Positions 1 to 9,121 of a stretch of DNA of 64,000 nucleotides are shown here, one piece after another; within the stretch, counting starts at the first letter, position 1; every line of letters begins with the position of its first letter. The notes under the pieces were generated by a model, which worked only from the letters and a program-made list of their open reading frames with translations, had not been told where the DNA came from and did not search any database. Where the stretch lies: contig NZ_JAFR01000012.1 in NCBI RefSeq assembly GCF_000526235.1, forward strand, positions 35,195-99,194. The letters run 5' to 3'. The DNA is from Acholeplasma granularum ATCC 19168. Lineage in GTDB: Bacteria; Bacillota_I; Bacilli_A; Acholeplasmatales; Acholeplasmataceae. The position numbers and the translations under genes are program-made.

Positions 1-2963
1 CAGATTCTGAATTAAGACATACATTCTTTGCAGCAGCTGAAGGATATCTATTAAATAACGTAGCTGGTGGTGTTCCGCTATTTATTAACTCTGGTTCATC
101 TATTTATAGTTCAAGAGTTAGTTTACCTGTCACTAAATATGTTCCGGTTATGGGATGGGGTTCAGCATTTGGTACATTAACAGCAGATGACTCAACGGTA
201 ACATTCTCTGGTGGTAAAACTGGGGTTGCAGGTGAGCGTACTTACAGAGCAGCATTTAGTTCAAACCCAACAACATTTAACCAATGGTTATCTGATGACT
301 CAGTAAGTAGTGATGCAGCAGCATACATGTTAGACTCATTATATGCATTCTTATTTAATGATGATAAAACTGCATACGTAGTTAAAGAATCTATGGCGGC
401 TGCTATGCCTACACCAGTTGAACCTGAAACTTTAGATTCAGGTTTAGTGGTATCAAACAAATGGGTGGTACCTGTTAAAGAAGGTCTAAAATGGGGCTTC
501 CATCCACAAACTAATGTAACTGGTTTAGCAACTGATATTACAGCAAAAGACTTTGTAGATACATTTAGATTTGCACTTGATAATGGTTGGTTTAGAGCGA
601 TTGCTGGTGGTTCACACTTCTGGGCAACATCAAATAACGTTGTAGGGTCTCAAGCATATCGTAACTTTGTTAGTTCAAACCCAAATGCAACTCAAGCTCA
701 AAAAGATGCAGAATGGGATAAAGTTGGATTTAAAGTTGTTAATGGTAACTCAATTGAATTTACATTCGCTTCTGACTTATCAGAGTGGAACTTAGTTTAC
801 TGGTTATCATCAAACACAATGACACCTGTCCATTTAGGTTTATTAGATAGAGAAGGTATTGCAAACTATGGTAGAACTCCACAACAAATGGCGTTTACAG
901 GTCCTTACTACCTATCTAACTTTGAAGCTGATAAAGCTTTAGAATACAAGAAGAATCCAAACTTCCACACTCCAGATTTATATAAATATGATGGCTACTA
1001 TTTCATAATTATTGAAAGAGCAGAAATTATCTTTGCTGAATTTGAAGCTGGTAACCTAGACTCTGCAGGTATTCCTTTAACAAAATTTGAACAATACAAA
1101 TCACACCCGGGATTAAGACGTAGCCCTGGTGCAACAACATTTAGAATGACTATTAACGGTTTTGGAACAAAAGAAGCGCTACAAGAAACATTCCCAGATA
1201 CAGAATGGACTCCAGAACCAATTTTAGCTAACGTAAACATGAAACGTGCATTATATTATGCGGTTGACCGTAAAACATTAGCTTGGGATATCTTAAAAAC
1301 ATCTGACCCAGGTCAATTCTTATTCTCTGATGCTTACTTAGTAGATCCACTAACTGGTACGGCATTTAGACAAACACCTCAAGGTCAAGCATTAGCAGCC
1401 AACCTAAGTCCTGAGACTTATGGATTTAACCCGGATGCAGCGACAGCTTACTTCAAAACAGCAGTAGCTGAATCGATTGCAGCAGGCGTACTACAACCAG
1501 GTACAGCAGCAAATCCAAGAGTTATTGAACTTGACTTATCAATTCAAGCAGCATCAACATCTCAAGCTCAAATGGCCGAGTTTTTAAAGAATTCAATTGA
1601 ATCTTTATTAGTTGATACAGTAAATCATATTAAATTTGATATTACAATTGACCCAGTAACATTCCCAGATAACTATTATGCTAGAGGTTTAATCGGAAGA
1701 TTTGACTTAGCTACTGGTGGTATTAGTGGTTCAACATTAGATGCAGCAAGCTTCCTAGAAGTATTTACATCAGATAATCGTGGTGGATTTACATTAGACT
1801 GGGGCTTTGATACATCAATTGCTAATATTCCTGTTACATATACAACACCGACTGGTGAAGAACGTGTAAATGAAATCTGGTCATTTGATGCAATTACTGC
1901 AGTTTTAAATGGACCTGTTACAGTTGTTGATGGTGTTGAAGTATTAGACACAGTTGCAATTAAAGCAGTAACAGATGCAATTGCAGCTTTACCAACAGTT
2001 GCAAATTATGTACATGCTACAGATGCAGATGCAGTTGATGCAGCATACACATTATATGCTGGTCTATTACCAAGAGCTCAAGCTCAAGTAGAAGGCGTTG
2101 ATAAACTATTTGCATTATTAGATGCATATGATGCAGCAGAAGCGGCAGCTCAACTTGCAGATGCAGTAGAACTATTAGAAGATATTAATAGTGAATCAAC
2201 AAGTGCTGAAGTAGCAGCAGCATTAAAAGCTTACCAAGGTTTAAGTGCTTCTCTTAAAGCACAAGTAGCAGCAACATTAGTTGCAGAACTTGCTACACAA
2301 TATGCAGTATCTGTAAATGCAGCAATCGATGCAATCCCTACAGTAGTTACAACTGCTAAAGCAGATCAAGACTCAATTGCAGCAGCTAACACAGCATACA
2401 ATAATCTTAAAGCCTTAGTAACAGCTGAAAGATTAGCTGAATTAGTATTACCAGCTGACTATGCAGTGATTACAGATGCATTAAATGAGTCAAGAGTATT
2501 AAAAGTTGTTGAAGCAATCGATGCATTAGTAGCATCTATTGGAGAACGTGCAGTAGTTCTAACAGACCGCTATGCAATCCAAGATGTAAGAACAGCATAC
2601 AATGCATTAAAGACTCAAGCATTAGACTTACAACCTGAAGTTACAAATGCAAACGAACTATTTGCTCTTGAAGCAGAAGTTAAACCATTTGTAGACAATG
2701 AACAAGCTTACCTATGGACATTAACTGTTGCATCATTACCAGATAGTAATGACATCAGAACATCTCATAAAGTTCAAGTTGAAATTGCAATTAAAGCATA
2801 CAATGCATTAAGCAATGAAGCTAAACTATTAGTTGGTACTGAACCAGAAGCGTTTGATGTACCTGAAACTCTAGTAGTGCTTGAAGATATTATTGATGCA
2901 TTAGAATCATCAGGTGTTGAAGGATTAGTTGAAATTGTTCCTGCAACACAACCGGCTGCTTAA
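1..2963 (+). CDS. oppA: Oligopeptide ABC transporter substrate-binding protein, 5' part missing
   Basis: Extracellular peptide-binding component of the Opp importer. The frame is open from base 3, upstream of the first ATG at 150, so the gene begins before the window. The first ~45 visible residues (AEGYLLNN...GGVPLF) look like the last part of an SBP_bac_5 domain. A new SBP N-terminal half then starts at about base 240 (SSNPTTFNQWLSD, later VKEGLKWGF and TAKDFVDTFRFAL), and its C-terminal lobe runs to about base 1900 (FDLATGGISG). From about 1950 to 2930 come roughly five Ala-rich helical repeats with the pattern I-x-AL-P ... A-x-x-AYNAL. No C-terminal anchor is seen; any lipoprotein signal would lie outside the window. 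The family is clear from the SBP motifs and the downstream oppBCDF. The domain order (tandem SBP or a domain interrupted by repeats) is my inference. Confidence 0.88.
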   Translation, partial: DSELRHTFFAAAEGYLLNNVAGGVPLFINSGSSIYSSRVSLPVTKYVPVMGWGSAFGTLTADDSTVTFSGGKTGVAGERTYRAAFSSNPTTFNQWLSDDSVSSDAAAYMLDSLYAFLFNDDKTAYVVKESMAAAMPTPVEPETLDSGLVVSNKWVVPVKEGLKWGFHPQTNVTGLATDITAKDFVDTFRFALDNGWFRAIAGGSHFWATSNNVVGSQAYRNFVSSNPNATQAQKDAEWDKVGFKVVNGNSIEFTFASDLSEWNLVYWLSSNTMTPVHLGLLDREGIANYGRTPQQMAFTGPYYLSNFEADKALEYKKNPNFHTPDLYKYDGYYFIIIERAEIIFAEFEAGNLDSAGIPLTKFEQYKSHPGLRRSPGATTFRMTINGFGTKEALQETFPDTEWTPEPILANVNMKRALYYAVDRKTLAWDILKTSDPGQFLFSDAYLVDPLTGTAFRQTPQGQALAANLSPETYGFNPDAATAYFKTAVAESIAAGVLQPGTAANPRVIELDLSIQAASTSQAQMAEFLKNSIESLLVDTVNHIKFDITIDPVTFPDNYYARGLIGRFDLATGGISGSTLDAASFLEVFTSDNRGGFTLDWGFDTSIANIPVTYTTPTGEERVNEIWSFDAITAVLNGPVTVVDGVEVLDTVAIKAVTDAIAALPTVANYVHATDADAVDAAYTLYAGLLPRAQAQVEGVDKLFALLDAYDAAEAAAQLADAVELLEDINSESTSAEVAAALKAYQGLSASLKAQVAATLVAELATQYAVSVNAAIDAIPTVVTTAKADQDSIAAANTAYNNLKALVTAERLAELVLPADYAVITDALNESRVLKVVEAIDALVASIGERAVVLTDRYAIQDVRTAYNALKTQALDLQPEVTNANELFALEAEVKPFVDNEQAYLWTLTVASLPDSNDIRTSHKVQVEIAIKAYNALSNEAKLLVGTEPEAFDVPETLVVLEDIIDALESSGVEGLVEIVPATQPAA

Positions 2964-3010
2964 TTAGTAATTTTTAAGCACAAAATTTTCACAAAAAATT
3001 AATTAAAATT

Positions 3011-3059
3011 TGAAACGTAAACAAACCACAAAAAAACTGTGGTTTGTTTACATGTTTCA
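3011..3059 (+). terminator. Long hairpin after oppA
   Basis: Bases 3011-3030 pair with 3038-3059 (13-bp inner stem, small internal bulge, 6-bp outer stem) around the loop AAAAAAC. There is no clear T-run after it, so it may protect the oppA mRNA 3' end or attenuate transcription into oppBCDF rather than terminate fully. Confidence 0.6.
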
Positions 3060-3077
3060 ATAAAGGCATTTGAACAA

Positions 3078-3122
3078 TATAAATTAGGTAAAAAGATTAT
3101 ATATTTTTTTATCTAATTTATA
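3078..3122 (+). other. AU-rich 19-bp hairpin just upstream of oppB
   Basis: Bases 3078-3096 can pair with 3104-3122 (all A-T except G-T wobbles) around the loop 3097-3103. It ends a few bases before the oppB ribosome binding site (GAGAGG). It may be a second expression-balancing hairpin; its A/T content means it may be only marginally stable. Confidence 0.4.
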
Positions 3123-3146
3123 TAGATTCTGAGAGGAAATAATAAT

Positions 3147-4220
3147 ATGTTAAAATACGTTTTAGTTAGGATTGGCTGGATTTTTATAATTTTATACATC
3201 ATTTTAAGTATGAACTTTATATTATTAAAACTAGCTCCATCCTATCCACCAGCAGATAAAGATCAAAGAGATATATATTATGCACGTCAAGTACTTGATG
3301 GCTATATGACCATGGACATAATTACAGATCAAGCGACGATCAATGAATATAAAGCTGGAAATTTTGATAGAAACTCAAAATATTACTACCAAATCGAAGA
3401 TGATCAGGTAAATATTTATATACCTGTACCAATTTCAATTCAGTATTTCAAATGGTTAGAAAATGTTTTAACCAAATGGGACTGGGGAGTTTCTACAAGA
3501 ATTGAAGTCAACGCGCCAGCCTTTGATGTATTAAAATCAAGAATACCTGTGACGCTAAGACTGAATTTTATTGCTTTATTTGTATATATACCGATTGGCT
3601 TCCTTTTTGGTATTGTTGCAGCATTAAAAAGCAATACTGCCATCGACAACATTATATCCTTCTTCGTAATGATATTTATTTCAGTGCCGAGTTTCGTCTT
3701 AATGATGCTTTTACTGTTGCTTTTTGGTTATGCACTTGGTTGGGTACCAACACAGTTTCCGGCATCAAATATCAATGATCTAGGGTTGCAAATTAGAGGA
3801 TTAATTTTACCGGTACTGGGTTTATCATTTGGTTCTATTGCAGGTTTAACAAGACTTACAAGAGCCGAATTAAAAGAGGTTCTAACTTCAGAGTTTTTAC
3901 TTTTAGCTAGAACAAAAGGATTAACAAAAAATCAATCAGTCATTCGTCATGGTATGAGAAACTCTATGGTTCCACTTGTACCGAGTATTATTGGTTCATT
4001 TGTTGGTTTATTAAGTGGTTCAGTAATTATTGAACAAATATATGGTATTCCAGGTACAGGTAGAATATTCATTCGTGCAATGGCAAGTGGAAACTATGAT
4101 TATAACGTTTTACTTACAGTAACAGCGTTTTATACAATTATTAGTTTATTAGCTATTTTATTAGTGGACCTATCATATGGAATTGTTGACCCAAGAATTA
4201 GAATGGGGGCTAGAAAATAA
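3147..4220 (+). CDS. oppB: Oligopeptide ABC transporter permease OppB
   Basis: Inner-ring permease subunit that forms the peptide channel with OppC. At 357 aa it is longer than the usual ~310. It has a first membrane helix at residues ~8-28, then an enlarged extracellular loop (~30-120), then five helices. The EAA coupling loop is visible near residues 245-275 (LLLARTKGL ... VIRHGMRNSMVPL). The start ATG follows GAGAGG by a normal spacing. The stop overlaps the oppC start by one base (TAATG), so translation is coupled. Typical BPD_transp_1 family; the substrate range cannot be read from sequence. Confidence 0.93.
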   Translation: MLKYVLVRIGWIFIILYIILSMNFILLKLAPSYPPADKDQRDIYYARQVLDGYMTMDIITDQATINEYKAGNFDRNSKYYYQIEDDQVNIYIPVPISIQYFKWLENVLTKWDWGVSTRIEVNAPAFDVLKSRIPVTLRLNFIALFVYIPIGFLFGIVAALKSNTAIDNIISFFVMIFISVPSFVLMMLLLLLFGYALGWVPTQFPASNINDLGLQIRGLILPVLGLSFGSIAGLTRLTRAELKEVLTSEFLLLARTKGLTKNQSVIRHGMRNSMVPLVPSIIGSFVGLLSGSVIIEQIYGIPGTGRIFIRAMASGNYDYNVLLTVTAFYTIISLLAILLVDLSYGIVDPRIRMGARK

Positions 4221-6070
4221 TGCAAAACAATAAAGATTCATTTAAGTTTATTGGTAAAGATAGACGCGTTTATGATCAACCGATTGAAGGTAAACCAATT
4301 GGATATTTTCAAGATGCAATGATACGTTTTAGAAAAAATAAAGCAAACGTAACAGCAGCAATTATTTTAGCTATTCTTGTTTTACTATCAATATTTGTAC
4401 CTATTGTTACAAATAAAAACTATACAGTGATTGAAGAACAATTAACATACTTACCTCCAAGAATTCCTATTTTAGAAAAATTTGGTATTTTTAATGGTAA
4501 TAGTAACGTTGTTTTAAAACCTGTGAATCTAGATACTATTGATCCTGAAACAAATTTAGGTATACCTGATGATTATGATATGAATTATATCGTTCCAGGT
4601 ACACTAAAGAATTATTATGCACCATCACTAGATACAGGTCCTACTAGTTTAGGTGGAGAAGTTATCTTTAGAATGAGTGGTAATGCAACAAATTATACAC
4701 TTCAAACACCAACTGTTTATCAATTTGAAAACGGTACTGAAGTGACAATTAATGTTGATGAGCTAGAAAACGCTGAAGGTGCTACTTTTAGATTATATAT
4801 TATCTTAAGAAACCAAGTTCACTTAGTTGGTGAAATCACAGAAGTAGGTGAACATACATTTACTGTATCAGGTATTTTAGGTTCAGGGCGAGTAAACAGT
4901 GAATTATTTCTTGATATTCAATCAGAAAATAAAAACGCTGGAATAGTTGTATCTGAATTAAAAGCAATTAAAAATTCAGAAGAAATGTTTAATTTAAAAG
5001 CATATGATTTATTTAGTGGTTTTTCAATTGTTGCTGAAACAGGCGGCGGTGGTAATATATTAAGAATTAACAACGAAACTTTATATGCAGCATTTGAATA
5101 TCGTGCATATGAGGCTTTATTCTCATCTAGAGTAATTACAATCGGTGGAAATGAATATAATGATTTACTAACAAAAAACCCTGACATGACTCCTCAAGCA
5201 GATCCGAATAATCCAGGACAATTAATTTTCCCTGAGGGTTATGTACTTAAACGTATGATTTCAACATCAAGTGTTGTAAACCCAGATACTCAAGAAGTAT
5301 ATTCAACTTATACTGTTGAAGTAGACTATGCTAAATATATGGGATATAGTAGCATACCATACTTCCTATTTGGAACAGATGCATCAGGTAAAGACCTTTT
5401 TGCATTAACATGGGTAGGACTTAGAACATCATTAATTATTGGTATCATCGTATCATTTATTAACATCACATTTGGTGTTGTTTATGGTGCAATATCTGGT
5501 TATTATGGTGGAAAAATTGACATTGTAATGGAAAGAATTACTGAAGTTGTAGGTAGAATTCCTTGGTTAGTAACATTAAGTATTGTAACAGCTCTAATTG
5601 GAACAAGTGTAATTTCATTGATCCTAATATTAATCATATCAGGATGGATTGGGGTAGCAAGCGTCACACGAACCCAGTTTTATCGATATAAAAATCGTGA
5701 ATATGTATTAGCATCAAGAACAATGGGTGCGAGAGATGCCCGATTAATCTTTAGACATATATTACCTAATGGTGTTGGTACAATCATTACATCAAGTATA
5801 TTAATGATACCTGGAGTAATATTTTCTGAGGCATCTATTTCATATTTAGGTTTTGGTATTGGTCATGGTTCGGTTATTGATTTCTTTGGATTAAAATTAT
5901 CAGGTGTTTCACTTGGTGTATTATTATCTGATGGACAAACTGCACTTATGGACTTCCCACACTTAACTATCTATCCAGCAATTGTTGTATCTATCCTTAT
6001 GATTACATTTAATATGTTTGGTAATGGATTAAGAGATGCATTTAATCCATCATTAAGAGGTGTAGAATAA
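4220..6070 (+). CDS. oppC: Oligopeptide ABC transporter permease OppC with large extracellular insertion
   Basis: Second permease subunit. At 616 aa it is about twice the usual OppC length (~300). TM1 lies at residues ~44-64. About 330 residues predicted to be outside the membrane follow (~66-395; many Thr/Val/Asn, polar, no Cys noticed), and then the standard core begins at SLIIGIIVSF. The EAA loop (SRTMGARDARLIFRHILPNG) and the final helices are intact. One-base overlaps with oppB and oppD (TAATG) place it in the operon. Extended OppC loops are known in mollicute and some Firmicute Opp systems; a role in docking the unusual OppA is my inference. Confidence 0.92.
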   Translation: MQNNKDSFKFIGKDRRVYDQPIEGKPIGYFQDAMIRFRKNKANVTAAIILAILVLLSIFVPIVTNKNYTVIEEQLTYLPPRIPILEKFGIFNGNSNVVLKPVNLDTIDPETNLGIPDDYDMNYIVPGTLKNYYAPSLDTGPTSLGGEVIFRMSGNATNYTLQTPTVYQFENGTEVTINVDELENAEGATFRLYIILRNQVHLVGEITEVGEHTFTVSGILGSGRVNSELFLDIQSENKNAGIVVSELKAIKNSEEMFNLKAYDLFSGFSIVAETGGGGNILRINNETLYAAFEYRAYEALFSSRVITIGGNEYNDLLTKNPDMTPQADPNNPGQLIFPEGYVLKRMISTSSVVNPDTQEVYSTYTVEVDYAKYMGYSSIPYFLFGTDASGKDLFALTWVGLRTSLIIGIIVSFINITFGVVYGAISGYYGGKIDIVMERITEVVGRIPWLVTLSIVTALIGTSVISLILILIISGWIGVASVTRTQFYRYKNREYVLASRTMGARDARLIFRHILPNGVGTIITSSILMIPGVIFSEASISYLGFGIGHGSVIDFFGLKLSGVSLGVLLSDGQTALMDFPHLTIYPAIVVSILMITFNMFGNGLRDAFNPSLRGVE

Positions 6071-7578
6071 TGGCTAAAAAAGTAATGGAAGTCAAAGACT
6101 TAACAATTTCATTTAAAACCAATCAAGGTTTTGTTAGAGCCGTTAGAGGCATTAATTTTGATTTATTTGAAGGAGAAACACTAGCTATTGTTGGTGAATC
6201 AGGTTCAGGTAAGTCTGTTTCAACGAGAGCAATTATGGGTATTTTAGCTGGTAATGGTGTCATCGATAAAGGTCAAATCCTTTATGAAGGTGAAGACTTA
6301 ACAACTATTGGCGAAGAAGATTTCCATAAATTACGTGGTAAAAAATTAGGTATGATTTTCCAAGATCCGATGTCTAGTTTAAACCCGATTATGAAAATAG
6401 GTCGTCAAATTACTGAGGCAATGTTACTAAATGGTCACCATTTAAAAAACATGAAAAAAGATTTAGTACATGCTGAAAGAGTTGCAATCTTAAACGTTAA
6501 AAAACAAGTCAAAAAAATACAAAAAAACTATGATGCTCAAAAATTAGAAATTAACAAAGAAATAAGTGAACTTAAAAAGGATAAAGAAACTGATAACACA
6601 GCAAAAATATCTTCTTTAAAAGAAAAACTAAGTACACTTAAAGTTAATAAAAATTCTGAAATCAAAGAAAACTTAAAACAAATCAAACCCTTAGTTAAAG
6701 CATATAAAGCTAAATCAAAAGAAGCTGATTTAGAAGTTAAAACATTTTGGAATAATGAAAAAGAAAAATCTAATAAAATTGTAGAAGATTTACTTTTAAA
6801 ACTTGAAGGTTTAAATAAAGAAACTGAACAAGCAAAAATCTTAGATCTTAAAAATCAAATTAGTGATGAAAAAGAAAGACTAAGAAGAGTTAAAAGAGTA
6901 ACTAAAAAAGAAGCTTTTGAACGTGCAATTAGAATTGTTAAAGAAGTTGGTATTGATAATCCTGAAAAGAGATTAAAACAATATCCATTCCAATTATCAG
7001 GTGGTATGCGTCAAAGAATCGTTATTGCCATTGCATTAACTGCTGACCCTGAAATACTAATTTGTGATGAGCCAACAACAGCACTTGACGTTACAATCCA
7101 AGCTCAAATCTTAGAGTTAATTAATAAAATTAAAAAAGAACGTAGTTTAACAGTCATATTTATTACACACGATTTAGGTGTTGTTGCAAATATTGCTGAC
7201 CGTATTGCTGTAATGTATGCTGGTAAAATTGTTGAATATGGAACCAATGAAGAAGTGTTTTATAATCCAAAACATCCATATACATGGGCACTACTTTCAT
7301 CAATGCCTGATTTAAACTCTAAAGAACGTTTAGTTGCTATTCCAGGAACACCTCCAGATATGTTATATCCACCTAAGGGTGATGCGTTTGCATATCGTAG
7401 TGAGTTTGCACTTGAAATCGACTTTGTTGAAGAACCACCGTTCTTTAAAATTTCTGATACACACTATGCAGCAAGCTGGTTACTACATGAAAATGCACCA
7501 AAAGTTGATAAACCTGAGGCAATTACTAATAGAATTAATGACTTTAAAAAGAGAATTCAACAGGAGGCTAAAAAATGA
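6070..7578 (+). CDS. oppD: Oligopeptide ABC transporter ATPase OppD with coiled-coil insertion
   Basis: Cytoplasmic ATPase of the Opp importer. Walker A GESGSGKS at residues 42-49, Q-loop Q98, signature LSGGMRQR at 309-316, Walker B ILICDEP at 329-335 and H-loop H367 are all intact. Between the Q-loop and the signature lies a Lys/Glu-rich predicted coiled coil of ~150 residues (about 125-280) that standard OppD (~340 aa) lacks. The C-terminal oligopeptide domain (about 420-480; GTPPDMLYPPKGDAFAYRS) has no cysteines where proteobacterial OppD carries four. It overlaps oppF by ATGA and stops with TGA, a direct sign of the standard code. Confidence 0.95.
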   Translation: MAKKVMEVKDLTISFKTNQGFVRAVRGINFDLFEGETLAIVGESGSGKSVSTRAIMGILAGNGVIDKGQILYEGEDLTTIGEEDFHKLRGKKLGMIFQDPMSSLNPIMKIGRQITEAMLLNGHHLKNMKKDLVHAERVAILNVKKQVKKIQKNYDAQKLEINKEISELKKDKETDNTAKISSLKEKLSTLKVNKNSEIKENLKQIKPLVKAYKAKSKEADLEVKTFWNNEKEKSNKIVEDLLLKLEGLNKETEQAKILDLKNQISDEKERLRRVKRVTKKEAFERAIRIVKEVGIDNPEKRLKQYPFQLSGGMRQRIVIAIALTADPEILICDEPTTALDVTIQAQILELINKIKKERSLTVIFITHDLGVVANIADRIAVMYAGKIVEYGTNEEVFYNPKHPYTWALLSSMPDLNSKERLVAIPGTPPDMLYPPKGDAFAYRSEFALEIDFVEEPPFFKISDTHYAASWLLHENAPKVDKPEAITNRINDFKKRIQQEAKK

Positions 7579-8672
7579 GTGATGTTATTTTAAAAGTAGA
7601 TAATCTAAAACAACACTTCAAAATTGGTCCTAAAATGGTATTAAAAGCTGTTGATGGAATTTCTTTTGAAGTTAAAAAGGGTGAGGTTTTCTCACTAGTC
7701 GGTGAATCTGGTTGTGGTAAAACAACAACAGGTCGCTCACTGATTAATTTATATGAAATTACTGATGGAAATGTTTATTTTAAAGATCAACTCATTTCAG
7801 CAGGTAATCAATCAAACTTAGAAAAAATCAAATCATTAAAATCATTATATAAAAATGAAATTAATAAAATTAAAGAATCAGACGCATCAGAAAAGGAAGA
7901 AAAAATCGCTGCACTTAAATTAGAACGTAATGAAAAAATAAAAGCAATACGTGCTGAGATAAGATCTGGTCATAAATCAAATAATAACCGTGATAAAGAC
8001 TTAATGAAAAAAATGCAAATGATCTTCCAAGATCCAATTGCATCGTTAAATCCTAGAATGACTGTTAAAGAAATCATTGCAGAAGGATTAAGAATAGACG
8101 GTGAAAAAGATAAAGACGTCATTACAAAAAAAGTAAATGATGCATTAAACCGTGTAGGTTTACTACCAGAACATGCAAACCGCTATCCACATGAATTTAG
8201 CGGTGGACAACGTCAAAGAATCGGTATTGCTCGTGCTTTAATTGTAGAACCAGATTTTATTATTGCTGACGAGCCAATTAGTGCTTTAGATATTTCTATT
8301 CAAGCTCAAGTCATTAACTTACTTAATGACTTAAGAGATGAATTAGGTATTACAATTTTATTTATTGCTCATGACCTATCCGTTGTTAAATACTTTAGTG
8401 ATAGAGTTGCAGTTATGTATGCTGGTAAGATTGTTGAAATGGGTGATAAATCTGAGATTTTTGATAATCCATTACATCCATACACAAAATCATTATTATC
8501 AGCAATTCCAGTACCAGACCCACTATATGAAAAAACAAAAGGTAAACGTTTAGTTTATAATCCTGCAGTTCATGATTATAGTGTGGATAAGCCTAAAATG
8601 GTTCAAATAAAAGAAAATCATTTCATCTATGCGAATGAACAAGAATTAGAACAATATCGTAAGATGATTTAA
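7575..8672 (+). CDS. oppF: Oligopeptide ABC transporter ATPase OppF
   Basis: Second ATPase of the Opp importer. Walker A GESGCGKT at residues 43-50, Q-loop Q152, signature FSGGQRQR at 208-215, Walker B FIIADEP at 228-234 and H-loop H266. A charged helical insertion (~75-145) sits between Walker A and the Q-loop, a different place from the one in OppD. The C-terminus (YNPAVHDYSVDKP) is the Firmicute OppF type. The start overlaps the oppD stop by 4 bases. The product pairs with OppD as a heterodimer in this family. Confidence 0.95.
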   Translation: MSDVILKVDNLKQHFKIGPKMVLKAVDGISFEVKKGEVFSLVGESGCGKTTTGRSLINLYEITDGNVYFKDQLISAGNQSNLEKIKSLKSLYKNEINKIKESDASEKEEKIAALKLERNEKIKAIRAEIRSGHKSNNNRDKDLMKKMQMIFQDPIASLNPRMTVKEIIAEGLRIDGEKDKDVITKKVNDALNRVGLLPEHANRYPHEFSGGQRQRIGIARALIVEPDFIIADEPISALDISIQAQVINLLNDLRDELGITILFIAHDLSVVKYFSDRVAVMYAGKIVEMGDKSEIFDNPLHPYTKSLLSAIPVPDPLYEKTKGKRLVYNPAVHDYSVDKPKMVQIKENHFIYANEQELEQYRKMI

Positions 8673-8676
8673 TCAT

Positions 8677-9045
8677 ATGTTAAATATTATTAAGAAAACA
8701 CTTGTTATCTTTGCAATTTATTTAGCAGTAACATTTGGATTTCACTACCTATTTTATAAATTTAATTTTGCTTTAGAAAATTTATCTAATACATTCTTTT
8801 ATGTAGGTATTGTTTCCTTCTTTGCTGGATTAATTGCAGTAACTAATGCACAAAATGTTTTTATCGGTTTTAGATATTTCATTGTTCAAAGGTTTCAAAA
8901 AAAAGATAACCCAGATCGCTTAAGCTATTCAGAATACAAAGATGAAAAAATTAATACAAAATTTACTTATGTAAGTGTTGTAATATTATTAGTCGGTTTA
9001 GCATATGTTATCACTTCTGTTATATTAGGGTTAATATGGTTATAG
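8677..9045 (+). CDS. Small membrane protein, DUF3899-like
   Basis: 122 residues with two N-terminal hydrophobic segments (~8-26 and ~38-58), a basic, polar stretch (IVQRFQKKDNPDRLSYSEYK) and a C-terminal helix (~98-120). The order of helix pair, basic segment and final helix resembles DUF3899 proteins of Firmicutes; this match is from memory and moderate. The start lies 4 bases after oppF with no strong ribosome binding site, so it is probably translationally coupled as the last gene of the opp operon. Function unknown. Confidence 0.6.
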   Translation: MLNIIKKTLVIFAIYLAVTFGFHYLFYKFNFALENLSNTFFYVGIVSFFAGLIAVTNAQNVFIGFRYFIVQRFQKKDNPDRLSYSEYKDEKINTKFTYVSVVILLVGLAYVITSVILGLIWL

Positions 9046-9050
9046 TTTAT

Positions 9051-9081
9051 AAGTCCAGCAAATAAATGCTGGACTTTTTTT
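9051..9081 (+). terminator. opp operon terminator
   Basis: AAGTCCAGCA (9051-9060) pairs with TGCTGGACTT (9067-9076) around a 6-base loop, followed by a T-run. A classic intrinsic terminator. Confidence 0.9.
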
Positions 9082-9084
9082 AAT

Positions 9085-9116
9085 ATAAAAAAGTCCACCT
9101 AAATAAAGGTGAACTT
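9085..9116 (-). terminator. Terminator of the minus-strand gene at 9122
   Basis: AAGTCCACCT (9091-9100) pairs with AGGTGAACTT (9107-9116) with one mismatch. On the minus strand it is followed by a T-rich run, so it serves the convergent gene. Confidence 0.75.
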
Positions 9117-9121
9117 ATAAA

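Noticed and set aside
3011..3027. Possible cre site TGAAACGTAAACA after oppA
   Set aside because: One base too short between the half sites for a cre, and it lies inside the hairpin arm, which explains the symmetry.
7340..7510. Missing C-terminal cysteines of OppD as evidence of loss of an Fe-S cluster
   Set aside because: The Cys-free GDAF-type C-terminus is familiar in Firmicute OppD, so it is a lineage trait and not a loss in this gene.
8365..8553. Second open frame inside oppF
   Set aside because: Leu/Ile/Tyr-rich out-of-frame product with no ribosome site, typical of A/T-rich coding shadow.
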